Assembly (NCBI RefSeq): GCF_002631205.1
Contig: NZ_PDLO01000001.1
Coordinates: forward strand, 248,001 to 312,000
Direction: 5' to 3'
From: Neolewinella marina
GTDB taxonomy: Bacteria > Bacteroidota > Bacteroidia > Chitinophagales > Saprospiraceae
Length of the DNA stretch: 64,000 nt
The translations under genes were made by a program, and so were the position numbers. The notes under the pieces were generated by a model that made no database searches, was not told the origin of the DNA, and saw only the letters and a list, made by a program, of their open reading frames with translations. This document shows positions 1 to 6,411 of the stretch, piece by piece. Each line of letters opens with the position of its first letter. Position 1 is the stretch's first letter.

Positions 1-802
1 GGGTTACGATGGCGTTCTCGAAGGCCTCGCGGGTGAGGATATCCAGGGGCTTGATGTCGTGCTTCAGCAGATTGAGCATGAAGTTGCCCACCCGTGCAGT
101 GTCGGCGCGCTTGTCGGGGTGGTTGGCCGGGATGCTGCTGTTGTACGGCAGGGCAAGTCCCATGGCCTCAATGGCGGTGGCCATGGTATTGGCGGTGTAC
201 ATACCCCCACAGGCTCCGGAGCCGGGACAGGCGTGGCGGATAACTCCCGCGTATTGCTCCTGGTCAACCTGGCCGGTGCGGTACTTGCCCAGCACCTCGA
301 AGGCGGACACGACGTCCAGCTTCTCCTCCTTGTAGCAACCGGGGCTGATGGTACCCCCGTACACCAGGATGGCGGGGCGGTTGAGGCGGCACAGGGCGAT
401 CATGGCGCCGGGCATGTTCTTGTCGCAGCCTACCACCGTCACCAGCCCATCGTACCACTGGGCGCCGGCTACCGTCTCGATGCTGTCCGCGATCACGTCG
501 CGGCTGGGCAGGCTGTACCGCATGCCGTCGGTCCCCATACTCATCCCGTCGCTCACGCCGATCGTGTGGTAGATCAGGCCCAGCAGCTCGCTTTCCTCAT
601 TGACCCCGGCCTTGACTTCCGCGGCCAGGTCGTTGAGGTGCATATTGCAGGGATTGCCTTCCCAGCCGGTGCTCACGATTCCTACCTGGGCCTTGTCCAT
701 ATCGGCGTCGGTCAGGCCGATGCCGTACAGCATGGCCCGGGCGGCGGGTTGCTCGGGGTTATTGGTGAGGTTTCGGCTGTATTGGTTAAGTGGTCGGATC
801 AT
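1..802 (-). CDS. ilvD: Dihydroxy-acid dehydratase, 3' part missing (runs off left edge)
   Basis: Dehydrates dihydroxy-acids to 2-keto acids in isoleucine, valine and leucine synthesis; cytoplasmic Fe-S enzyme. The first 267 residues are visible, with the rest beyond position 1. Three family cysteines that bind the Fe-S cluster are present: NPCNMHL near residue 52, [10 protein letters not shown] near 126 and [14 protein letters not shown] near 198. The start ATG at 802-800 gives the expected N-terminus ([11 protein letters not shown]). It lies only about 18 bases beyond a strong hairpin with a T-run (821-849), so its message probably begins at or before that hairpin. The reading frame is intact to the edge. 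Identity is secure; only the C-terminal part is unseen. Confidence 0.96.
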   Translation of the reverse strand, partial: MIRPLNQYSRNLTNNPEQPAARAMLYGIGLTDADMDKAQVGIVSTGWEGNPCNMHLNDLAAEVKAGVNEESELLGLIYHTIGVSDGMSMGTDGMRYSLPSRDVIADSIETVAGAQWYDGLVTVVGCDKNMPGAMIALCRLNRPAILVYGGTISPGCYKEEKLDVVSAFEVLGKYRTGQVDQEQYAGVIRHACPGSGACGGMYTANTMATAIEAMGLALPYNSSIPANHPDKRADTARVGNFMLNLLKHDIKPLDILTREAFENAIVT

Positions 803-820
803 AGATGGCGAATAGATAAA

Positions 821-849
821 AAGCCGCACCCCGGCACGGGAAGCGGCTT
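821..849 (-). terminator. Strong hairpin with T-run in the ilvD leader
   Basis: On the minus strand AAGCCGC pairs with GCGGCTT, an inner CCCG/CGGG stem stacks inside, and TTTTTATCT follows. It has the form of an intrinsic terminator. It could end the outer-membrane protein transcript from 1586-924. It also sits between the candidate ilvD promoter (856-888) and the ilvD start codon (802), so it may act as an attenuator or as a 5' mRNA stabiliser. Confidence 0.7.
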
Positions 850-855
850 ATCGCA

Positions 856-888
856 CTAAGATAACCGGGGGGAATACGCGCACTGAAA
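856..888 (-). promoter_or_regulatory. Candidate ilvD promoter (Bacteroidota type)
   Basis: On the minus strand a TTTC box (888-885) is followed after 21 bases by TATCTTAG (863-856). This is one base off the Bacteroidota -7 consensus TAnnTTTG, with the usual spacing to the -33 TTTG box. Transcription would start near 849, at the foot of the hairpin. Inferred from consensus only. Confidence 0.45.
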
Positions 889-898
889 TCGCGATTTC
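885..898. promoter_or_regulatory. 14-bp perfect palindrome overlapping the ilvD -33 region
   Basis: GAAATCGCGATTTC is a perfect palindrome. It overlaps the proposed -33 box of ilvD, which is where a repressor or activator dimer would bind. No regulator can be named from sequence alone. Confidence 0.35.
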
Positions 899-923
899 CC
901 AGAATTACGATGTCCGGCAGGGG

Positions 924-1586
924 CTAGTATCGCCGCTTGTCGAGCCGGAAGGTGGCCTGTACCCCGAGTTGGTAGGTAAGAAGGCGGCCTTCGGAGGGTG
1001 ACACACCCCCCTCTGCGTTCGGGAAATCCACGCCATCAAAGTCGCCCAGGTGGTAGCGCAGGGAGGCCAGTGGCGTCAGGGTAAGCAGGTTGCTGAGGCC
1101 GATATCCAGCCCCAGACCACCGCCGAGGGTTGCGGTAGTTGCCGCTCCCCGGAAAAGTCCATCCGCGGTTTCCACTTCGTGACGGGCCACGCCGGGGGCC
1201 AACTGCAAGAAGAACCCCTTTTGCAGCTGCGGTCCCTGTTTGCCGAAGGTGGGGCAGTCGCAGTCCGTACTCAGGTCAAAAACGTAAATATTGGTCTTGA
1301 ACTGGAACCCATAGGTGCGCCAGTCGACTTCACTTTCATTCAGGCCGTAGTACACGGTTGGCTGAAATTCAATACGTTGCTTCGGCAACCGGAACCAGTA
1401 GTTCAAGGCTACCTCCGTGCCGTCCTCATACCCCAGCGGGTGTACTTCCGCGGGGCCATTTTCCCGGGACAGGGTGGCGTCATTGAAGTTCCGGAAGACG
1501 CTCACCCCCACCTGAGCGGTAAGCGCGGAGGCGAAGAGCATGGACGTGACAAGGAGGAGAATGTATCGGGGGGCGGGGGTAGTCAT
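924..1586 (-). CDS. Outer-membrane beta-barrel family protein
   Basis: A 220-residue exported protein of unknown role. The start at 1586 is preferred over an in-frame ATG at 1646 because it gives a clean signal peptide (MTTPAPRYILLLVTSMLF, then ASALTAQ). The mature part has alternating hydrophobic/polar stretches and glycine-rich turns typical of small Bacteroidota beta-barrels (PorT-like or OMP_b-brl type), and ends in an aromatic residue (RRY), as outer-membrane barrels often do. A Cys pair (DCDC, mid-protein) is notable. It is transcribed toward ilvD; the hairpin at 821-849 may end its message. Barrel assignment is by overall pattern, not by a specific motif. Confidence 0.65.
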   Translation of the reverse strand: MTTPAPRYILLLVTSMLFASALTAQVGVSVFRNFNDATLSRENGPAEVHPLGYEDGTEVALNYWFRLPKQRIEFQPTVYYGLNESEVDWRTYGFQFKTNIYVFDLSTDCDCPTFGKQGPQLQKGFFLQLAPGVARHEVETADGLFRGAATTATLGGGLGLDIGLSNLLTLTPLASLRYHLGDFDGVDFPNAEGGVSPSEGRLLTYQLGVQATFRLDKRRY

Positions 1587-1712
1587 TTTCAGGGAACGAG
1601 TAGTTGATGGGGTAAATTGTACGGCTGTTCGGGGGGCGTGCGGCACCCGCGTCCGCGCCGGCTTAGGATGGCCTTAACGACAGAAAGACAACCTACTGTC
1701 CCCGGGGGGGGT

Positions 1713-1720
1713 TAACTTTG
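1713..1720 (+). promoter_or_regulatory. -7 promoter element before the phosphatase gene
   Basis: TAACTTTG matches the Bacteroidota -7 consensus TAnnTTTG exactly. It lies 20 bases before the TTG start at 1741, which would give a leader of only a dozen or so bases. No clear -33 TTTG was seen. Confidence 0.45.
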
Positions 1721-1740
1721 AAGCAACTCAATCGAAATTT

Positions 1741-2817
1741 TTGTTCGCCCTCCTACTTTCAACCCTCCTGTCTTTTTCGGTAGATTCCCTTCCGCCGGAC
1801 GGACCTTACCTCTTCTACGAGAGCGATTCTCTCGTGGCGCGGTGGGCGAATACCGAGGAGCGGACAACGGGCACCGTGGTTTTCCGACCCGACAATTTCT
1901 CGGAGCTGCCCCAGTTCGCATCCTTTGAGCCGGAATTTGTCGACCCCAACCGGAGCTTCATTCCCGCTACTACGGCCCACTACACCGGCGTCAGCAAGAT
2001 CGCCGCGATCAGCGACATCCACGGGCAGTTCGAGACCGGCCGCAAGTTGCTGATGGCCAACGGCATCATCGACAAGTCCTCCAACTGGTCGTTCGGCGAC
2101 GGCCACCTCGTCATCGTAGGCGACATTTTCGACCGCGGCGACCAGGTCACCGAGTTGCTGTGGTTGATCTACAAGCTCGAAAAACAGGCCGAACGGGCCG
2201 GGGGACGGGTGCACTTCCTGCTTGGCAACCACGAAACTATGATCCTGGAGGGGGACGAGCGCTACCTCAACGCCCGCTACCGGACTACCAGCGGACTCAT
2301 CGGAGAATTCTACAAGGACCTCTATGGCCCCGACACCTACCTCGGCCGCTGGCTCCGCAGCCTGCCCCTGGTCGTAAATATTAACGGTACGGTGTTCATA
2401 CACGGCGGCCTGAGCCGCAGTGTCGTCCGGGAAGTCCGCAGCATCGACCAGATCAACGAGTTGTACCGGGAGTACCTGATCGATGCCCAGGACCTTTCGA
2501 CCATCACCGATCAGAATGCACGCCTGGAAATGCTCTACGGCAGGGGCGGTCCCTTGTGGTACCGCGGCTACTTCAGCCGGGGAGAGTTTTCCGAGCAGGA
2601 CCTGAATTTTGTCCTCCGCAAGATCAACGCCAAGGGCATTGTGGTAGGCCACACCAGCTTTACGGCGGTGAGCAGCTACTACGACAACCGGCTGATTGCC
2701 GTGGATTCCAGCATCAAATTCGGCAGCGTCGGGGAGGTTTTAATTATCGAAAATGGGGCGTATTTTAGGGGAACCATCAGCGGAGAACGAATTCCGCTGA
2801 AGGCTTCGACTAAATAA
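1741..2817 (+). CDS. Exported PPP-family metallophosphoesterase (Ser/Thr phosphatase-like)
   Basis: A 358-residue two-metal phosphatase. All PPP-family motifs are present in order: SDIHGQF (residues 91-97), GDIFDRGD (127-134), GNHE (162-165), HGG (221-223) and VVGH (301-304). The RGGPLWYRGYF stretch near 268-278 resembles the region found in Shewanella-like bacterial phosphatases. The start is a TTG; no ATG or GTG lies upstream in frame, and it yields a hydrophobic leader (FALLLSTLLSFS), so the enzyme is probably exported or membrane-tethered. Its stop is followed after one base by the start of a CotH-kinase-like gene, so the two are almost certainly co-transcribed. The substrate (phosphoprotein or small phosphoester) is unknown. 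Confidence 0.85.
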   Translation: MFALLLSTLLSFSVDSLPPDGPYLFYESDSLVARWANTEERTTGTVVFRPDNFSELPQFASFEPEFVDPNRSFIPATTAHYTGVSKIAAISDIHGQFETGRKLLMANGIIDKSSNWSFGDGHLVIVGDIFDRGDQVTELLWLIYKLEKQAERAGGRVHFLLGNHETMILEGDERYLNARYRTTSGLIGEFYKDLYGPDTYLGRWLRSLPLVVNINGTVFIHGGLSRSVVREVRSIDQINELYREYLIDAQDLSTITDQNARLEMLYGRGGPLWYRGYFSRGEFSEQDLNFVLRKINAKGIVVGHTSFTAVSSYYDNRLIAVDSSIKFGSVGEVLIIENGAYFRGTISGERIPLKASTK

Positions 2818-2818
2818 G

Positions 2819-3784
2819 ATGTTACTCACCACCCTGTTGTTGTTGCTGGGGGCGGCCCTAGCCGCTCAGCCGTCCCTGTTTGACGCCCTGCACGCCAATC
2901 AGGACACCGCCGTGTTCACCCTTACCACGGAATGGAAACCCTTGATGCGCCGCAAGAAGGACAAGGTCTACCAGCCGGTCGCCCTTTCCATCAATGGCAA
3001 CACCCTGCCGGGCAAGATCCGCACCCGGGGCCACATGCGGCTGGAGGTATGCTACTACCCTTCTCTGAAAGTAAAGCTCGACGAAAACATCTTAACCGAC
3101 CTGGGCTACAGCCCGTTGAACGAACTGAAGATCGTCATCCAGTGCAACAGCAAGTCACTGGGCGAGTCCTACCTCCGCCGGGAAAAGCTGATGTACGACT
3201 TGCACGCCATCGTGAGCGATTTTTATCACCGAACGGTCCCGATCAGCCTGGTTACGCCGGAAAGCGACACCATCCAGGGCTTCCTGGTCGAGAGCGAGCA
3301 GCAGCTCGAAGCCCGCTACGGCGCCAGAATCGTGGACCACGACAACGTCAGCACCCGCTCCCTCGACCGGGAAGCCTATTTAAACATGTGCCTGTTTAAC
3401 TACTTCATTCTGAACACCGACTGGAGCGTATACAACCGGCACAATGTAGAATGCATACTGCCCTCGGGCGCTACCTCCTACGTTCCCATTCCCTACGATT
3501 TCGATTACAGCGGGCTGGTGGGTACCCACTACGCCGTACCCCACGAATCGATGGATCTCCTTTCCGTACACCACCCGAAGTTCCTGGGCCGGGGGATCAC
3601 CCTTGAAGAGATCAGCACCGTCGCGGACAACTTTCTGGCCCACGGGCCGGAGTTGCGGGCGGCGGTGGAAGCCTACCCGGAGCTGGACCGTCGGCGGCGG
3701 AAGTACATTCTCGACCGACTCGATGATTTTCTGGAGGAACTGGCGGATGAAAAAGCCCTGGCGGATTTGGCCGGGTCGCGATAA
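2819..3784 (+). CDS. Secreted CotH-kinase-like protein
   Basis: A 321-residue protein with a signal peptide (MLLTTLLLLLGAALAAQ). Features of the CotH atypical-kinase family can be traced: IRTRGHMR (67-74) followed by LKVKL, ILNTDWSVYNRHN (197-209) matching the family's NxDxxxxN catalytic segment, and PYDFDYSG (225-232) matching the metal-binding DFD-type segment. CotH proteins phosphorylate secreted or surface proteins in spore-formers and some other bacteria; the target here is unknown. It starts one base after the phosphatase stop, forming a two-gene unit, and its 3' end faces the DUF4159 gene with only four bases between. Family assignment is by motif reading and is good but not certain. 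Confidence 0.72.
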   Translation: MLLTTLLLLLGAALAAQPSLFDALHANQDTAVFTLTTEWKPLMRRKKDKVYQPVALSINGNTLPGKIRTRGHMRLEVCYYPSLKVKLDENILTDLGYSPLNELKIVIQCNSKSLGESYLRREKLMYDLHAIVSDFYHRTVPISLVTPESDTIQGFLVESEQQLEARYGARIVDHDNVSTRSLDREAYLNMCLFNYFILNTDWSVYNRHNVECILPSGATSYVPIPYDFDYSGLVGTHYAVPHESMDLLSVHHPKFLGRGITLEEISTVADNFLAHGPELRAAVEAYPELDRRRRKYILDRLDDFLEELADEKALADLAGSR

Positions 3785-3788
3785 TCGC

Positions 3789-4472
3789 CTACTGTTTAAA
3801 GGCGAATTCGATCACGTTGGCCCCCATCTGCAGGGCGGCGGCCCGGATCTCGGGAGGATCGTTGTGGACGGATTCATCCTCCCAACCGTCGCCCAGGTCG
3901 CTGCTGTAGGAGTAGAAGCATACCAGCCGGTCTTCCCAGAAAAGCCCGTAACCCCGGGCCGGCTCGCCGTCGTGCTCGTGGATCTTGGGCACCCCTCCGC
4001 TGAAGGAGTAGGTCTGGTGGTAGATCGGGTGGTCAAAGGGCAGTTCCACGAAGGAGACCTCGGGAAAAACCTGCTGCATCGCTACGCGGACATAGGGGTC
4101 CATGCCGTAGTTGTCGTCGATATGTAGGAATCCACCTCCAATGAGGTAGTTGCGCAGGTTTTCTGCTTCAGCGGAAGAAAAGACCACGTTGCCGTGGCCG
4201 GTCATGTGCACCCAGGGGTAGTTGAAGAGCTCGGCGCTGCCCACGTCAACGGTTCCGTAGTCCAGGGCGAAGTCGGTCCCCAGGGCCCGGTTGCAGAAGG
4301 CGGCCAGGTTGGGCAGGGCGGTAGGGTTCGCGTACCAGTCGCCGCCCCCGTTGTACTTCAGCAGGCCGAGTTGGAGTCGGGCGGCGGAATTCGCGGGTGC
4401 CGGGGCGGTGGCTGAGGCCAGCAAAGCCAGGCCGAGAAGCAGGAGGAGGGTACGCATGCCAGGGTAACGCAT
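3789..4472 (-). CDS. DUF4159 domain protein
   Basis: A 227-residue protein with a signal peptide (TLLLLLGLALLASATAPAPA). The body matches DUF4159: RLQLGLLKYNGGGDWYANP at the mature N-terminus, then YPWVHMTGHGNVVFS, LRNYLIGGGFLHIDDNYG, and a C-terminal GLFWEDRLVCFYSYSSDLG. The fold is thought to be like a glutamine-amidotransferase domain without the catalytic residues; function is unknown. Its ATG overlaps the rsmE stop (TGATG), so translation is probably coupled to rsmE; a second in-frame ATG five codons on (MRTLLLL) is an alternative start. Last gene of the NifU-like/rsmE/DUF4159 unit. Confidence 0.85.
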   Translation of the reverse strand: MRYPGMRTLLLLLGLALLASATAPAPANSAARLQLGLLKYNGGGDWYANPTALPNLAAFCNRALGTDFALDYGTVDVGSAELFNYPWVHMTGHGNVVFSSAEAENLRNYLIGGGFLHIDDNYGMDPYVRVAMQQVFPEVSFVELPFDHPIYHQTYSFSGGVPKIHEHDGEPARGYGLFWEDRLVCFYSYSSDLGDGWEDESVHNDPPEIRAAALQMGANVIEFAFKQ

Positions 4473-5194
4473 CAGGAGGGGGGCTGGATTATGCCCCAGT
4501 TGGCGGATTCCACCGTATGCACGGCGGCCAGGGCGGCCGTTTCGGTGCGCAGGCGGTGGGGACCCAGGCTGACGTAACGGAAATCCCGGTCGCGGGCCGC
4601 CGCCGCTTCCTCCGCGCTGAACCCGCCCTCGGGGCCGATGGCGACTACGCAGTCGTGGCCGGGCCGGACGGCAGCCGAAAGCAGGGGCGCTTCCTCATCG
4701 CCCAGGTAAGCCAGGTAGCGGTCGCCACTTACTGCTTCCCCCAGGGCTTCCTCCCAGTCGATCAGTTCCCCCAGGGTGGGCAACCAGGCCCGCAAGCTCT
4801 GCTTCATGGCCGACTGCAACACCCGCTCCAGGCGGTCGGCCCGCAGCCGCTGCCGCTCGGAATGCTCGGTAATCATGGGTTGGATATGGTCCACTCCGAT
4901 TTCGGTGGCCTTCTCGAGTATCCACTCGAAGCGGTCGATACTCTTCGTCGGGGCCACCATCAAGGTTAGGGCGTGGCCGGCCCGGCGGTCTTCCCTGCGC
5001 AGCAGTTTGACGTCGAGCACGCACTCCCGCTTGTTGATGTTGACGACCCGGCCGCGGAACCAGCCGCCCCGTCCGTCGACCAGGTCGAGCTCATCCCCTA
5101 CCCGCTTGCGCAGAACGCGAATGGCGTGGCGGGCCTCCTCCTCGGCGAGGTGGTGGACGCCCTCCTGGAGATCGGGGTCGTAAAAAAGCTGCAA
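4472..5194 (-). CDS. rsmE: 16S rRNA (uracil1498-N3)-methyltransferase
   Basis: Methylates U1498 of 16S rRNA using S-adenosylmethionine. The 240-residue length is normal for RsmE. An N-terminal PUA-like part (residues 1-70) precedes the SPOUT knot domain, with TLMVAPTKSIDRFEWILEKA (77-96), ATEIGVDHIQPM, IGPEGGFS (186-193) and LGPHRLRTETAALAAV (210-225), the last two forming the cofactor-binding knot. Lies eight bases after the NifU-like gene and overlaps the next gene's start by one base, so the three are likely one operon. Confidence 0.97.
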   Translation of the reverse strand: MQLFYDPDLQEGVHHLAEEEARHAIRVLRKRVGDELDLVDGRGGWFRGRVVNINKRECVLDVKLLRREDRRAGHALTLMVAPTKSIDRFEWILEKATEIGVDHIQPMITEHSERQRLRADRLERVLQSAMKQSLRAWLPTLGELIDWEEALGEAVSGDRYLAYLGDEEAPLLSAAVRPGHDCVVAIGPEGGFSAEEAAAARDRDFRYVSLGPHRLRTETAALAAVHTVESANWGIIQPPS

Positions 5195-5202
5195 GGGATA
5201 CT

Positions 5203-5451
5203 TTAATTGATGGCCACTACCCCGTTGATCTGGGGGAGTTTACTCTTGATGGCCTGTTCGACGCCGGCCTTCATCGTCATGGCGGTCATGGAGCAGCCGT
5301 GGCAGGCCCCTAGCCATTTGATCTCGACGATGCGGTTGTCGCTCACGTTCACGACCTCGATGTTCCCCCCGTCGATGGCCAGGTGGGGCCGTACCTCATT
5401 GAGGGCCGCGTCTACGCGGGTGATCAGGCTACTTCTTTCCTCGGGCGTCAT
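5203..5451 (-). CDS. NifU-like C-terminal domain Fe-S scaffold protein
   Basis: An 82-residue single-domain protein. The CxxC motif (ACHGCSM, Cys50 and Cys53) and the LAIDGGNIEVV segment (24-34) are those of the NfuA/NifU C-terminal domain, which assembles and hands over a [4Fe-4S] cluster between two protomers. Length fits the stand-alone form common in Bacteroidota. First gene of a unit with rsmE and DUF4159; a -7 element lies about 35 bases upstream (5484-5491). Confidence 0.92.
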   Translation of the reverse strand: MTPEERSSLITRVDAALNEVRPHLAIDGGNIEVVNVSDNRIVEIKWLGACHGCSMTAMTMKAGVEQAIKSKLPQINGVVAIN

Positions 5452-5483
5452 ACGTTGGGGTTTGGCACGCTAAGTAAACAACG

Positions 5484-5491
5484 CAAAGCTA
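5484..5491 (-). promoter_or_regulatory. -7 promoter element for the NifU-like/rsmE unit
   Basis: Minus-strand TAGCTTTG matches TAnnTTTG exactly and lies 33 bases before the ATG at 5451. No well-spaced -33 box was found. Confidence 0.45.
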
Positions 5492-5638
5492 GGTTTTAGT
5501 TGTCATTGCACCGTCCGCAAGCCGTAGAGCCACCCAACCGAGTGATCGGCTCCAGCGGCCGGATGGTAGATTTGACCGCGGCCGGGCCGCCCCGGACCGG
5601 CTTTTCCCTTTACTTTATGAATCATCATAACCTGCCCG

Positions 5639-6385
5639 ATGCTCCGTTTATTTCTGCTTAGCCTGGCCTTTTACCTCGTTTGCGGCACCTGCGCCCGCGC
5701 CCAAATCACCCACGGGACGATCGACTACCTCGAACACCGGGAGTTCCCCCTGTGGGACGGCATGTCGCTCGAACAGAAAAAGCGGATGGAGGAAATGAAG
5801 GCCCAGGGGGCCTTTGACCGGAAGGGACGCCTCACCTTTAACCAGGACGCCTTCAGCTACCAGCAACTGGAACAGGAAAACCCACCCGAAGGCCGCCGCC
5901 GCTGGTGGGGAGACCAGACCGAAAACCCCGACGTCTACTACACCAATATGGCGGACAGCACCGTAGCCGACCAGCGGCGGATCATGGACCGCACCTTCCT
6001 GATGCAGGACCGCTGGGTGGTGCCCGAGTGGGAAATACCGGCCAATCAGCGCGCCAACATGGCCTATACCCTGCCCAGCAAACTGGCCTTCGCCGTGTCC
6101 GCCGAAGGAGATACCCTGACGGCCTATTTCACCGAATCCATTCCGTTGGGAATTGGCCCCCACGGCTACGGCGGCTTGCCCGGGGCCATCGTCTACCTGA
6201 AAGTCGAGAACGAAGGGATGTATACAGAGTACACCCTGCAAACCATGCAACCCAATCCCGCGGACCTCCAGCTTGCAAGACCCACCGAGGGCGATGCGAT
6301 CAGCCGCGAGAAATTCTTTGAGGTAGCCGAAAAACGCCGCGAGGTGATGGAACGCCGTCGCCGGGGCTGGGAACGCCGCAACTGA
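5639..6385 (+). CDS. GLPGLI family protein
   Basis: A 248-residue exported protein (signal peptide MLRLFLLSLAFYLVCGTC, then ARAQ). Hallmark segment GYGGLPGAIVYL at 177-188 is the family's naming motif (GLPGLI variant). Charged C-terminus (ERRRRGWERRN). Family members are Bacteroidota-specific and are usually encoded next to a TonB-type beta-barrel, as here: the next gene starts 26 bases downstream. Proposed to be periplasmic partners of such barrels; the biochemical role is not established. Confidence 0.9.
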   Translation: MLRLFLLSLAFYLVCGTCARAQITHGTIDYLEHREFPLWDGMSLEQKKRMEEMKAQGAFDRKGRLTFNQDAFSYQQLEQENPPEGRRRWWGDQTENPDVYYTNMADSTVADQRRIMDRTFLMQDRWVVPEWEIPANQRANMAYTLPSKLAFAVSAEGDTLTAYFTESIPLGIGPHGYGGLPGAIVYLKVENEGMYTEYTLQTMQPNPADLQLARPTEGDAISREKFFEVAEKRREVMERRRRGWERRN

Positions 6386-6411
6386 CCCATCACCCCCCAG
6401 AACACCCAGTA

